A stretch of 64,000 nucleotides of DNA from Asparagopsis taxiformis. Lineage: Eukaryota > Rhodophyta > Florideophyceae > Bonnemaisoniales > Bonnemaisoniaceae. Positions 9,827 through 19,514 of the stretch are shown here, piece after piece. Below the pieces are notes generated by a model. It was not told the origin of the DNA. It saw only the letters and a program-made list of their open reading frames with translations, and did not search any database. The stretch is taken from positions 42,499 through 106,498 of the forward strand of contig JALQPE010002385.1 in assembly GCA_030407315.1 (NCBI GenBank), in the 5' to 3' direction. Positions within the stretch are counted from its first letter, which is position 1; every line of letters starts with the position of its first letter. Both the position numbers and the translations under genes were made by a program.

Positions 9827-10424
9827 TCTGCACATATTGTATTATTGTATTTGTTGCAATAAAGGAGTATCGTTGTAGCACCAAGTTGAGAACGTTTCGA
9901 TGTTGTAGTATGAAAGCGAAACCGCAGTGACGACCAGCTCCCAAAATAAACACTAGTCTTGCGACAACTTCGATTAACATAATTGCGGTAAGTTGAATCT
10001 CATACATAGAAGCAAAGATTACCTCATCTCTAGCCAAGCATTCTGCAACAACTCACAAATGTGATATATTATCTGTTGACGATATTGCTGCACTATCTTT
10101 TTCCCATGGGGCGAAACATATCTACATACTGAGAATACCGCCTTTGATCATCCTTTTAGATATTGACAGGTTGAAGGTTCGAACGGCACAACTATCACAA
10201 TGGATCGTAAGCACTTTAAGCGCTGTTCGAAATTGAACGCTAGCCCTGACCCATAGACACTTTGCGAAAATTTCTCTCTAGCTCCGAGACCGCTTCGCTG
10301 CAAGCGGCTAACCGCACGAGACGAGTGCACAACACGACTGAAACGCTTTGACTCAGCAAAAGAAAGCCGAACATCAATCAAGTCATGCGGAAACGTATAA
10401 CACATAGTACGCATCATCGCAGTG
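9827..10424. other. Convergent intergenic region with poly(A) signal
   Basis: The plus-strand AATAAA at 9858-9863 lies 32 bp after the AAA ATPase stop and probably serves it. The remainder is AT-rich with no recognisable gene. A minus-strand frame is open across 10,148-10,588 and might contribute a downstream exon of the sterol desaturase, which ends in a donor-like GGTAAGT. Confidence 0.4.
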
Positions 10425-11288
10425 TCATGCATACTTACCGTAAACCATCTTCTCTGAAAGTTGCGGTGCACCCGCTTTGTTCCATTCCCGTGGATCCTTG
10501 AAAGTACCACCGAGCTTATCCCAAAGAGTAGTGTATTGGCCATAATTGGACTTGAACGTCGTGTGATGGATAGCATGATGCCCTGCACCGTTTACACCGG
10601 GGATTCCCAACGGCACGCGGTCGTGAATATTTATCGTCCACATCGAAACGAGCGCGAGCGAAATTAAGTGAATGGTGGAATGAAACGGAAACATGAACAC
10701 AAACATCTGATAAGGCAGCCCCTGTGAGTAACCATCGAGCGGATGGAAGGCAAACGCGGCAAACGGAGATGTGTGTATAAACGAATGATGTGGCTTGTGA
10801 ATAAACTTGTATATGAGTCGATGGTGCAAGCCGCGGTGGATGAAGTAAATGATGCAATCGCTAAAGGCCAAGAAGAGAAGCGGCGAAAGCAACAAATACA
10901 CGTAGCCGTATTGAGCAGGATCATAGTAAACTTTTCCGTATCCGAGTTGAATGGCCACTTCTGCTGGCGTACTGAGAAGGGCCATCAGACTTAGAGACAA
11001 TACACTCATTCGGATTTCGCGGCGCACATCGCATGATTCGGCATGGTGCGGGGGCAAAAGGCGGTGTTTGAAGATGCAGAAGACAAGGAGATAATCGAGA
11101 GAAGCGAAGAGGAAGTAGATGAGGAGGGATCCGGCGTAGAGGAAGAGCCATGTGATGAGAAAGCGTCGCACAAGTGATATGGGGTACGCAGAGGGGAAGA
11201 TTGGGTCAATGAGATTGTCAGAGATGTACAACACAATGTCGTGCGCATTGAGGTTGCTGAGACGACCAACGATTCCTAGAGCTTCCAT
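10425..11288 (-). CDS. Sterol C-5 desaturase (ERG3/STE1 family)
   Basis: 287-aa integral membrane di-iron enzyme. The three histidine clusters are HRGLHH (151-156), HKPHH (164-168) and HHAIHH (237-242). Their spacing, and the SPFAAFAFHPLDGYSQGLPY and WTINIHDR segments, match Delta7-sterol C-5(6) desaturases. The enzyme introduces the Delta5 bond in the ER to give a Delta5,7-sterol. Hydrophobic stretches near 45-75, 100-115 and 132-150 fit four membrane passes. The reading frame ends GGTAAGTATGCATGA, a good donor followed at once by a stop, so the real C-terminus may be on a further exon. The product is the substrate of the 7-dehydrocholesterol reductase encoded 1.6 kb away. Confidence 0.85.
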   Translation of the reverse strand: MEALGIVGRLSNLNAHDIVLYISDNLIDPIFPSAYPISLVRRFLITWLFLYAGSLLIYFLFASLDYLLVFCIFKHRLLPPHHAESCDVRREIRMSVLSLSLMALLSTPAEVAIQLGYGKVYYDPAQYGYVYLLLSPLLFLAFSDCIIYFIHRGLHHRLIYKFIHKPHHSFIHTSPFAAFAFHPLDGYSQGLPYQMFVFMFPFHSTIHLISLALVSMWTINIHDRVPLGIPGVNGAGHHAIHHTTFKSNYGQYTTLWDKLGGTFKDPREWNKAGAPQLSEKMVYGKYA

Positions 11289-11788
11289 AGTGGGAAAAGT
11301 GGGCGTGGCGCGTACTTATTCTAATGATGATGGGATTCAGATTGAGCGAGTTGGGGGGAGAGCATGGCTTAAAGGATTGAAGCAAGCGCAACAATGAGAA
11401 AAGGGTATTACCAGCGAAGGTGAGACGTGACGTTGCAGCACAATAAGAACAGGAAAGGCCCGTATTCAAATTTAACATGGGCAAGACAGGGGCCATACAA
11501 TGAGAAATAGTTGGTTGCGTCATTTCACAAATGTTTCAAAACTTTTGAAATATCAATAAGAAGATTACGGGAATTATTGGCCAGCAATGACGCAAGATTG
11601 TTTCAGATATTTACCACTCACTTGCGAGGCAGACCATGGTAGGGTGTTTGGTATTCTTCCACTCGATACCGTTAGACGTTTAGATGCAGTTGTCGTGGTT
11701 TGAACATGAAATCCAATATCGACTGATTTCTCAGGTGTTAACAAAGACCAACACGCCAATACGTGCACTCACACTCTCTCAATCACCA

Positions 11789-12790
11789 ATGCCCCGCCAG
11801 GAAAACCTCGTTCAACTTCCCACTGACCTGCAGCAAACCATCTTATCGCACCTCAACCAATCCGACATCGCCCATCTCGCAACTTCCTGTCAAACATTCA
11901 ACCATCTTTCCAAGCCAATTCTGCAGCGAACCTTCCGCTGCGTCAGCTGCCATGCTCCGCTCTTCCCGCCTCAAGAGCTGCAGCTTTCCGGTCTCAGCGT
12001 GCTGCGTCGCGACAAACGCAGCTACGGGCCTACATCCAAACTGCCACAACGCTCCTTCTTCGAACTCGTACCACGCACAGAGGGAAAATCGCTCGCGCAG
12101 CTCGGAATGCGCTTGGACACGCGTCGTGGAGCTGCAAACTTCCATGTGATCCGCCACCTAGCCAAGACCGTGTATAGTTCAGAGCGATTTCCGCTGCCTT
12201 CTGAACTGCAGGCTGTGCGTGCACTGCGATGTTCCAACTGTGATGTGTTTGTCGGTTTTCGCCATGACCTGTCTGCAGACCGGTCGACGAGAGACTTTGT
12301 TCATGATGATTTCGTAGAATTAGTGGACCAATCTGACAATCTGGTTAATCTAGCCGGCGATGCAGTGGCTGAGCCAGCGGCAGTTGTGCGCTGCGCGAAT
12401 AGTGAATGTGCAATGCAGTTGTTCAGAAGGGAGGATATGCTGCCGTGGAGTCATGTGCTTGCATCGACGCGACTGACGGATATGGACGCATATCTAGAGT
12501 GGGACCACAGCTGGGCAGGTGCAGCGACCGCAAGTCAGCCGGCATTTTTCGTGAAGAGAATGTCTGAGAAAGCGGTCGTGGTTCGACGGGAGCGCGCTGA
12601 GAGACTGCGTCAGGGCGCAATGGAAGTTGCTGATGTGCATTGCGCTGGATGTGATGCGCAGATTGGATGGAAATTTGTTAGAGAGATTGTCGAAGAGGAG
12701 GCGGGATTGTTGCACAACTATGACCAAGTCGGACGCTTTGGTATTATTCGAACTGCCTGTACGCCGAGTGAACCTCGTTATAACATTTAG
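11789..12790 (+). CDS. F-box protein with Yippee/CULT-like zinc-binding halves
   Basis: 333-aa protein. Residues 6-45 (LVQLPTDLQQTILSHLNQSDIAHL and following) fit an F-box, which would bind SKP1 in an SCF ubiquitin ligase. The rest contains paired cysteine knuckles: CVSC (51-54) with a later CSNCDVFVGF, then CANSEC with CAGCDAQIGWKF followed by an N-x3-Q-x-GRFGIIR segment. The CxxC...CxxC-IGWKF...GRF pattern is that of the Yippee/Mis18/cereblon-CULT beta-tent fold. An F-box joined to such a ligand-binding fold would place it as a substrate receptor, by analogy with cereblon; that is inference. The start at 11,789 is preferred to 11,684 because the F-box then begins near residue 6. Only 78 bp separate it from the next gene. 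Confidence 0.6.
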   Translation: MPRQENLVQLPTDLQQTILSHLNQSDIAHLATSCQTFNHLSKPILQRTFRCVSCHAPLFPPQELQLSGLSVLRRDKRSYGPTSKLPQRSFFELVPRTEGKSLAQLGMRLDTRRGAANFHVIRHLAKTVYSSERFPLPSELQAVRALRCSNCDVFVGFRHDLSADRSTRDFVHDDFVELVDQSDNLVNLAGDAVAEPAAVVRCANSECAMQLFRREDMLPWSHVLASTRLTDMDAYLEWDHSWAGAATASQPAFFVKRMSEKAVVVRRERAERLRQGAMEVADVHCAGCDAQIGWKFVREIVEEEAGLLHNYDQVGRFGIIRTACTPSEPRYNI

Positions 12791-12868
12791 CACCGATGAT
12801 GCCGTCCCTTGTATTTTATCTGTAAAAACTCCCATTTACACAGCCAATCAAAAGTGTACACATCGCAA

Positions 12869-14245
12869 ATGCCCGCGCCAAAGTACATGACCTTGGACAT
12901 CCGTCCACAGCTTGGTCCGCTCGTCACGCTGTTGCCAGCCGCTCAACCACTTGCACAAATCATCATGACGTTGCAATCGTTCATGCGCACAACTTTGATA
13001 CCGCTATTCTTGATGATTGTCTCGCCGCCCGCGGTCCAATTCGTCTGGGTAGTGTGCGTCCATCATTCCGGCTATGTATCCAATGTATTTGACTCGTCGC
13101 TTGCAACCTTGTGGTCGCAATTTCCAACTGCAACTCTTCATGCCGCAGAAATTGCTCTCGTGTTCCTCTTCTCTCAGTACGTGTTGTTACTTGCGTTGCC
13201 AGGCAAAACGTTCACCGCAATTCCAACGCCGATGGGCAACCGTCCGCAGTATCGTCTCAATGGGATCGCTGCGTTTGTACTGACGCATGTCGCGCTGGCA
13301 GCTGCAGCTTATTTGCGAATTGTACGATATGCCGAATTGTACGACGTTTTCGGATCACTATTAGCCGTTCTCGGCAAATCAGCTTTGGTATGCACGCTGC
13401 TGTTGTACGTCCGCGGCATCTATTTTCCAACCAACTCAGATAGTGGTGTTACAGGTAACGGCTTTGTATGGGACCTGTGGCACGGTACCGAGCTGCATCC
13501 GGAAATGTTTGGTGTTTCTTTGAAGCAGTTGATCAATTGTCGCTTTGCAATGATGGGATGGAGCGTTGCGGTGATTGCATTTGCTTGTAAGCAATATGAG
13601 CTGTATGGATATTTGAGCAATTCCATGTTAGTATCAACTATCTTGCAGATGGTCTATATCTTGAAGTTTTTTGTATGGGAAGGTGGCTACTTCAATTCGG
13701 TTGATATTATCCACGATCGTTTCGGCTTTTATATCTTCTGGGGCTGCTCTGCATTCCTGCCAAGCATTTACACGTTGACGAGCTTCTATTTGACAACGCA
13801 CGCGATAGATACACCGCCAGCCATCGCGGCAACAATTGTGAGCGTTGGCCTGGCGGCGGTATGGGCGAATTACGACACGGACCGCCAGCGTCAGCACTTT
13901 CGGGCGACGAATGGGAAGGAGAAAGTGTGGGGACGAGCGGCACGAGTGATTGAAGCGGTGTATGTGACGGGGGATGGGAAGAAGCGCACATCGTTGCTAT
14001 TGGCGAGCGGATGGTGGGGAGTAGCACGGCATATGAACTATGTGTTTGAAATATCACTGGCGTTGTGTTGGAGCGTGCCGGCAGCGAGCTCAGCATTAAT
14101 ACCGTATGTGTACGTAATATTCCTAACGATTCTATTGACGGATCGAGCGTATCGCGATGAGCTGCGCTGTTCGGACAAGTACGGCAAGTATTATGACGAG
14201 TATTGCAAGCTTGTCCGGTGGAGAATGTTGCCGGGGATATATTGA
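12869..14245 (+). CDS. DHCR7: 7-dehydrocholesterol reductase (DHCR7/DWF5)
   Basis: 458-aa polytopic ER membrane protein of the ERG4/ERG24 sterol reductase family, reducing the C7-C8 double bond of Delta5,7-sterols with NADPH. Diagnostic segments are YRLNGIAAFVLTHV, LHPEMFGVSLKQLINCRFAMMGW, the LLASGWWGVARHMNYVFE motif and the C-terminus CSDKYGKYYDEYCKLVRWRMLPGIY (shown in part; the family ends in PGIY). The DHCR7 subgroup is favoured over C14 reductases by the N-terminal GYVSN and by the end sequence. About nine hydrophobic segments are visible. The start at 12,869 gives a product length close to plant DWF5 (about 430). Red algae accumulate cholesterol, consistent with the enzyme. Confidence 0.88.
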   Translation: MPAPKYMTLDIRPQLGPLVTLLPAAQPLAQIIMTLQSFMRTTLIPLFLMIVSPPAVQFVWVVCVHHSGYVSNVFDSSLATLWSQFPTATLHAAEIALVFLFSQYVLLLALPGKTFTAIPTPMGNRPQYRLNGIAAFVLTHVALAAAAYLRIVRYAELYDVFGSLLAVLGKSALVCTLLLYVRGIYFPTNSDSGVTGNGFVWDLWHGTELHPEMFGVSLKQLINCRFAMMGWSVAVIAFACKQYELYGYLSNSMLVSTILQMVYILKFFVWEGGYFNSVDIIHDRFGFYIFWGCSAFLPSIYTLTSFYLTTHAIDTPPAIAATIVSVGLAAVWANYDTDRQRQHFRATNGKEKVWGRAARVIEAVYVTGDGKKRTSLLLASGWWGVARHMNYVFEISLALCWSVPAASSALIPYVYVIFLTILLTDRAYRDELRCSDKYGKYYDEYCKLVRWRMLPGIY

Positions 14246-14520
14246 TGTTTGCTTGAAGATGGGGCGCGGTGCGCGCGCGCTCCGAGCGCTTTGGGATCGA
14301 GAAAGAGAGCGCGCGTAGCGTAGTCGTCCTACTTGTAGCTTTGTCGTTCACTCGCTGTTTTGAGCGTTTGCACGTGACATCTCAAAATCAGATGTGTGCA
14401 ACCACAATTTGCCAAGTGTCAATCGCATGCCAGCGCCCTCCAACTCGCCAAACTTTGCAGACCGCAGTAGATACGCTCTGCTGTCCAGTCCACTCCACTC
14501 CAGTCGGCGTCACCTCAGTC

Positions 14521-16476
14521 ATGTCGCCACCGCCCATCGCAACTCGCCCCAACACCCGACGCAACGCCATGTCGCGAAACAGAACCCGACACCCAGCCTC
14601 AGACCCGTACCACACTTCATATTCCGACATGCATTCCTCTTCCACCAATACCTATCCAACTTCAGCCCAATCCTCCAACCCTTCCGCCAACCAGCCCGTG
14701 CCCGTACATCCGCCCGTCTCCCACGCTCTCTACGAGCCCCCCCATCATCCCGTGCACCACCATCAGCAGCAGCAGCACCACCACCACCAGCACCACCACA
14801 TCTCCCTCGCCCAACACGCCCAGCTCGTCGCCATTCAGCGCGAACGCGAGAAGGAACGTGAGAGAGAGCGCGCGCGCGATGAGCGCTTGCGTCGCCTTCG
14901 ACAGCTACGCAAGGAGTTCTTTGAAGTGCCCTTGCTGGAGAACAAGTACACCGTCCAACAGATCATTGGCGAGGGCGCTAGTGGTGTCGTCTGTTCCGCT
15001 ATCAATAATGAAACCGGCGAACTCGTCGCCGTCAAGAGAGTCAGTCGCGGCTTTGACAAGGTCCCCGTCTCCGTGCGCATCCTCCGTGAACTCAAGTTTC
15101 TCCGATTGTTGCGCGGTCATGAAAATATCGTCGAGATTAAGGACATTCTCATGCCCGGTTCTACCAAAAACTTTGATGACGTTTTTGTCGTCTTCGAGCT
15201 CATGCCCACAGATCTCAACCATGTACTCCGCTCAAAGACAGATCTCTCCCCCCTCCACATTCAGTATTTTATGTACCAGCTGCTTCGTGGTATCTACTTT
15301 CTCCACTCCGCCGGCGTCTTCCATCGCGACTTGAAGCCCAACAATATTCTCATCAACAACCAATGTGCCCTGCGCATTTGTGACTTTGGCCTTGCGCGCG
15401 CCGCATTTGACGATGAACCAGATATGGTCTATTGGACAGACTATGTCGCAACGCGCTGGTATCGAGCCCCCGAACTTATCATGACCCACTATACAAAGTA
15501 CTCCACCGCAATCGATATTTGGTCTGCCGGTTGCATCTTTGCGGAGATGCTCGGCAAAGGCAAGCCGCTGTTTCCAGGCAAAAATGGCTATGACCAACTG
15601 CAGCTCATGACGTCTGTAATCGGCTCTCCATCCAATGAGGCCATTTCTAAAGTGCAATCTGCTCGTCTCCGCGAGCACTTTCAGATGCTACCCCGCAGAT
15701 CGCGCAGACCGTTTCGTGAAATTTTCCCGCATGCAGATGTAGACGCCTGTTCGCTTCTGGAATGGCTGCTCGAGTTTGATCCGGCCAAGCGACCCAGTGC
15801 GCTTGAAGCTTTGCGACACCCGTACATGAAGTACTTTTACGAACTGGATGGTGAACCGCCTGCGGGTAAGGCGGTTGCCCAGGACGAGTTCAAGTTTGAG
15901 AGGGGGAAGCCTACACCGGATGCTATGCGTCAGTTATTTCTGGAAGAGATTATGTTATATCATCCAGAACACTCCAAAACTTTCATGCAGGACATTAACC
16001 GACATGGTGGGTTTGACTTTCCCTCTCAAGCAGATTTGTTTGCGAATGCGATGCGTTCAGTGCAGGAAGGAATTGCGCAGCGTAAGACTACGAGCATGCC
16101 CAAGGCGAAATTCAAGCCGATTTCAGAAGCGTATCGAGCGAAGAGGGAAGCGGAGCGGAAACAGAGTGGGATAGTGGAAGATAATTCACGTCGTGAAGTG
16201 AACGGAGTAGCAATTGGGTCGAGTGCGAGCTGGTATGGGGGGACGTCGCGAAAGTCGAAGGGAAGCATTACGCGCGGAAATCCATTGGCGGGACGCGCGG
16301 AAGTGGCTGATGCAGTGCTAGAGGCAGACCCGATGGCTATTGATGAGGAGGACGATGAACTGGGACTTGTAAAGGTACATTCTGCTGGGGTGAGCTCACA
16401 TGGGAGCTGTGGAGCGTCATCTGGCAGTATGGGCGGCGGAAATGGGTGTGTTATCGATGAGACGAGACAATTGTAG
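14521..16476 (+). CDS. TDY-type MAP kinase
   Basis: About 651-aa protein from this start. The N-terminal 120 residues are low complexity: Ser/Thr/Pro, then a His/Gln run (about 78-105) and a Glu/Arg-rich charged helix. The kinase domain begins near 142 (KYTVQQIIGEGASGVV) with the invariant Lys in VAVKRV, catalytic HRDLKPNN, DFGLARA and an activation loop with T306-D307-Y308 in YWTDYVATRWYRAPEL. TDY MAPKs are a plant and algal clade. Segment LLRGHENIVEIKDILMP supports MAPK over CDK. After the kinase comes an ERK-like C-terminal extension and a Ser/Gly-rich tail. The frame is open upstream to 14,269, and the true start could be 14,391 or 14,569. Confidence 0.85.
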   Translation: MSPPPIATRPNTRRNAMSRNRTRHPASDPYHTSYSDMHSSSTNTYPTSAQSSNPSANQPVPVHPPVSHALYEPPHHPVHHHQQQQHHHHQHHHISLAQHAQLVAIQREREKERERERARDERLRRLRQLRKEFFEVPLLENKYTVQQIIGEGASGVVCSAINNETGELVAVKRVSRGFDKVPVSVRILRELKFLRLLRGHENIVEIKDILMPGSTKNFDDVFVVFELMPTDLNHVLRSKTDLSPLHIQYFMYQLLRGIYFLHSAGVFHRDLKPNNILINNQCALRICDFGLARAAFDDEPDMVYWTDYVATRWYRAPELIMTHYTKYSTAIDIWSAGCIFAEMLGKGKPLFPGKNGYDQLQLMTSVIGSPSNEAISKVQSARLREHFQMLPRRSRRPFREIFPHADVDACSLLEWLLEFDPAKRPSALEALRHPYMKYFYELDGEPPAGKAVAQDEFKFERGKPTPDAMRQLFLEEIMLYHPEHSKTFMQDINRHGGFDFPSQADLFANAMRSVQEGIAQRKTTSMPKAKFKPISEAYRAKREAERKQSGIVEDNSRREVNGVAIGSSASWYGGTSRKSKGSITRGNPLAGRAEVADAVLEADPMAIDEEDDELGLVKVHSAGVSSHGSCGASSGSMGGGNGCVIDETRQL

Positions 16477-17681
16477 GTGGTAGTGTTGAGATGGGTGCGG
16501 TTGTTTACGCGAATTGTATATATGGCGTTGCATTGGCTCTGTATTATATAGTGAAGCGGTTGGTGTTCGAGACTGCAGGGATGACAGAGGGAGGAAAGAA
16601 AGGTTTAAGAGATGCAACATTAGTAGATAGGTTCATGTATGCGTGTTGTGTGTATATGAATTGGTCGTTTTCCATCGTCGACGGCGTTGCTGCCGCGACG
16701 ATTAGTCTAGTAGCTGTGCGGTTAGGGTGCTAAAGGTAGCGATGTAAGGTATGCAGCGGCATTTCGAAGGTTGAACATGATATGATCTGCTGTGTGTTCG
16801 CGTACATGTGTATACCACATCATTGGACGAGCAACTGTCGTGCGATAACGATGCACACCGCTTTTCACTGCCATATGTCGTGATACACATTTTTGTTACA
16901 CCGTGATGCAATTCTGTCTACTCAGAGAGTGGGTGCAGATGCAATGAGTCGTTGATTCATTACACACTTGTAGATGCGTCCCCTCGCACAATTGTTGCGT
17001 GCCCATTTGCAAATTATGCGAGCGCGCCGCACCCGGTCTTTCTATAATCAGAAAGCGCATCTGGTCTGGGTGATAACGGACTCATGTTATGTAATTGGGC
17101 CGGCATGGTTGGAACGAGATGAGCAGCGAGGTCGAGCGAATTACTGTGCCCATCGTCCGTCCCGGGGTCGAAACGTGATCATGTCCGTGACTGGCGATGA
17201 GCCGCGCGACGCGACGTAGTCGGCTCGGATGGTGTCCGATGTGGAAGCAAGTGTGATGAAGACATGGCGCAACGGTACTGTTTTGAGAGCACGTGATTGG
17301 CCAATTTGAGATATTTGCGTACAGTACTAACATTGTTGAATTGTTAGAGAAATTGGGCACCAGATTTGGCATGACATTTTGTCACATGATGGATGACTGT
17401 TCGGGAATGGATAAGTTTACTTTCTGCACCGCCTCCACTTCGACAGCTTCCACAACATTCTACCAACTTCTGACCCTTGTAGCTTCAAGTGTGATTCAAT
17501 GTACTGAAGTTCTGAAAATACCGTGGTATGCTCAACTCTGTCGTTAACTAAATTTCCGCAGCAATTACATGCCAACTGGCTTACTCTACTATGCATGCCG
17601 CTCTAAGCCAACAGAAATCAAGCGGACACAGGTCGTCAGACAAAACTCTCAGTTCTCCAAGTGCCACTCCTAGCTTCCACA
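16477..17681. other. Intergenic region, nothing recognised
   Basis: Between two convergent genes. Short ORFs are present (for example 16,491-16,733, with one hydrophobic stretch) but have no family resemblance and unusual composition. No tRNA-like A/B box pair was seen. Confidence 0.4.
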
Positions 17682-19514
17682 TTACATCAGATTTCGTCCA
17701 GGTTCATACATCATCTCCCTGATCGTCTTTACATCCAGATGTCCAACAGGGTTATCATTCAATCCAAGCGCCTCAGCCTCCTTACACACTGCATATGCAA
17801 TGTGAGCAGAAATATCCATCAGCGAACTCAGGTCCGGGTACACGCAGCTCACAGCCAGCTGTTCATCATCCACAAGCTTCGACAACTGGTCGGCAGCCGC
17901 CAAAATCATTGATTCCGGCACTTTTCTTGCCCCAGAAATCACAATACCCAGTCCAAGGCCAGGGAAGATGTAGCTGTTATTGCCCTGTCCAGGCACTAGT
18001 GTCTTATCAGAATTTGCCAGTCTGACCGGCGCAAACGGACTGCCACTTGCGAACACGGCGCGCCCATCCGTTGCCTTATATGCTTCCTCAGCAGTGCATT
18101 CTGCTTTGCGCGTAGGGTTACTCAACGCGAAAATGAGCGGGCGTTTATTCAAAGACCCCATCTCCTTTAGAATTTCCTCGGTGAAAGATCCACGAATAGT
18201 ACTCACACCGATAAGGCCAGTGGGCTTGATGGCCTTGACAACTTCCAATAGACCCTTATCAGCAATGTCCTTGATATCATCAGAAATCTCGTGTGCAAAC
18301 GGAGCCTTGGCAGAGCTCACATTGTCACGGCCTGCATAGACCAGTCCACGAGAGTCTACAAACCAACACGATCTACGTGCCATGTCTTCTGGGACTCCGT
18401 CCCTCACAAGTGCTTGAACAATTAGAGAAGCAATACCGATACCGGCAGAACCAGCTCCTAGGAACACAAACACATGGTCCCTAAGCGATGAAGCGACACC
18501 AGGAATGCGCAATGCAGAGAGAACACCGGCCAGACCGACACCAGCAGTGCCCTGAATGTCATCATTAAAGCAGCAAATCTTCTCTCGATACATGTCGAGT
18601 AATCTGAGCGCATTGGCATTTCCAAAGTCTTCAAATTGAATGAGCGTATTCTTACCATACTTGTCCACAATTGCCGAGATAAATTCTTCGACAAAGTCAT
18701 CATACTTCTGGCCGGTGATACGCGGTTGGCGAAGACCGATATAAGCGTCATTCTCACGGATGGCCTCTGTGTTGCAACCGACATCCAGGGTGACGGGAAG
18801 GCATTTTGCGGGGTCCACACCACCACAGGCGGAGTAGAGAAGCAGCTTACCAACGGGAATGCCCATTCCATTAGCGCCCAGATCACCAAGGCCGAGGATA
18901 CGTTCGCAGTCACTGACGACCACGACGTCCACGTCGGCGGCGGGCCAATTGTCGATGACGGAGCGAACACGACCGGCCTGATCGGCGCCAATCCAGAGGC
19001 CGCGGGGGGCGATGTTGAGGGTCGAGTAGTTGACACAGGCGTCGCCGACGGCGGGGGTGTAGATCATTGGGAGCACTTTTGTGAGGTTTGCCTGAGCGGC
19101 GGCGAAGAAGAGCTCCTCATCGGTTTCGAGGATGTGCATGAGCACTTCATAGCGGTGGAGCACGCTGGTGCATTCCTTGAGCGAGATGAGGAGACGAGAG
19201 ATTTCTGCAGAGAGGGGACGGGGACCACCAGACGGGACTAGACCGAGGAGATTTTTCTCGAGACGTTCGGCGGTGGAATAGCGCCTGCCGCGATTCTGGC
19301 TCGGGTTGCGAAGAAGAGAAATTCCAGACATGGTGGGGGTTGTGATGGTCGAGGGAGTTGTTTTGACTGTAGAGGGCGTGATCGGTGATAGAAAGGAAGA
19401 ATTGACAGACGAAGAGGGGGCACGACCAAGAAATAGTGGCTGGGAAAGCTGGACAAAGGCGGAGGAGGAGGCTTGTTGCCTTGATTGAGAAGCTTTATGG
19501 TTGAAGAGTTCCAT
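17682..19514 (-). CDS. Malic enzyme (NAD(P)-dependent, decarboxylating)
   Basis: 610-aa protein from the first ATG, or 549 aa from an internal ATG at 19,331. It converts malate to pyruvate and CO2 with reduction of NAD(P). Signatures: the malic N-terminal segment VLPMIYTPAVGDAC, GLGDLGANGMGIPVGKLLLY, FEDFGNANALRLLD, CFNDDIQGTAGVGLAGVL and the Rossmann loop FLGAGSAGIGIA. The ~61-residue leader is Ser/Thr/Gln-rich without acidic residues after residue 2, so an organelle transit peptide is likely; plastid or mitochondrion cannot be decided here. Cofactor choice is also open, although the overall match is to the eukaryotic NADP-ME group. Intronless. Confidence 0.87.
   Translation of the reverse strand: MELFNHKASQSRQQASSSAFVQLSQPLFLGRAPSSSVNSSFLSPITPSTVKTTPSTITTPTMSGISLLRNPSQNRGRRYSTAERLEKNLLGLVPSGGPRPLSAEISRLLISLKECTSVLHRYEVLMHILETDEELFFAAAQANLTKVLPMIYTPAVGDACVNYSTLNIAPRGLWIGADQAGRVRSVIDNWPAADVDVVVVSDCERILGLGDLGANGMGIPVGKLLLYSACGGVDPAKCLPVTLDVGCNTEAIRENDAYIGLRQPRITGQKYDDFVEEFISAIVDKYGKNTLIQFEDFGNANALRLLDMYREKICCFNDDIQGTAGVGLAGVLSALRIPGVASSLRDHVFVFLGAGSAGIGIASLIVQALVRDGVPEDMARRSCWFVDSRGLVYAGRDNVSSAKAPFAHEISDDIKDIADKGLLEVVKAIKPTGLIGVSTIRGSFTEEILKEMGSLNKRPLIFALSNPTRKAECTAEEAYKATDGRAVFASGSPFAPVRLANSDKTLVPGQGNNSYIFPGLGLGIVISGARKVPESMILAAADQLSKLVDDEQLAVSCVYPDLSSLMDISAHIAYAVCKEAEALGLNDNPVGHLDVKTIREMMYEPGRNLM

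Noticed and set aside
16491..16733. Small membrane protein
   Set aside because: One hydrophobic stretch only, no family resemblance, and located in the presumed 3' UTR of the MAP kinase gene.
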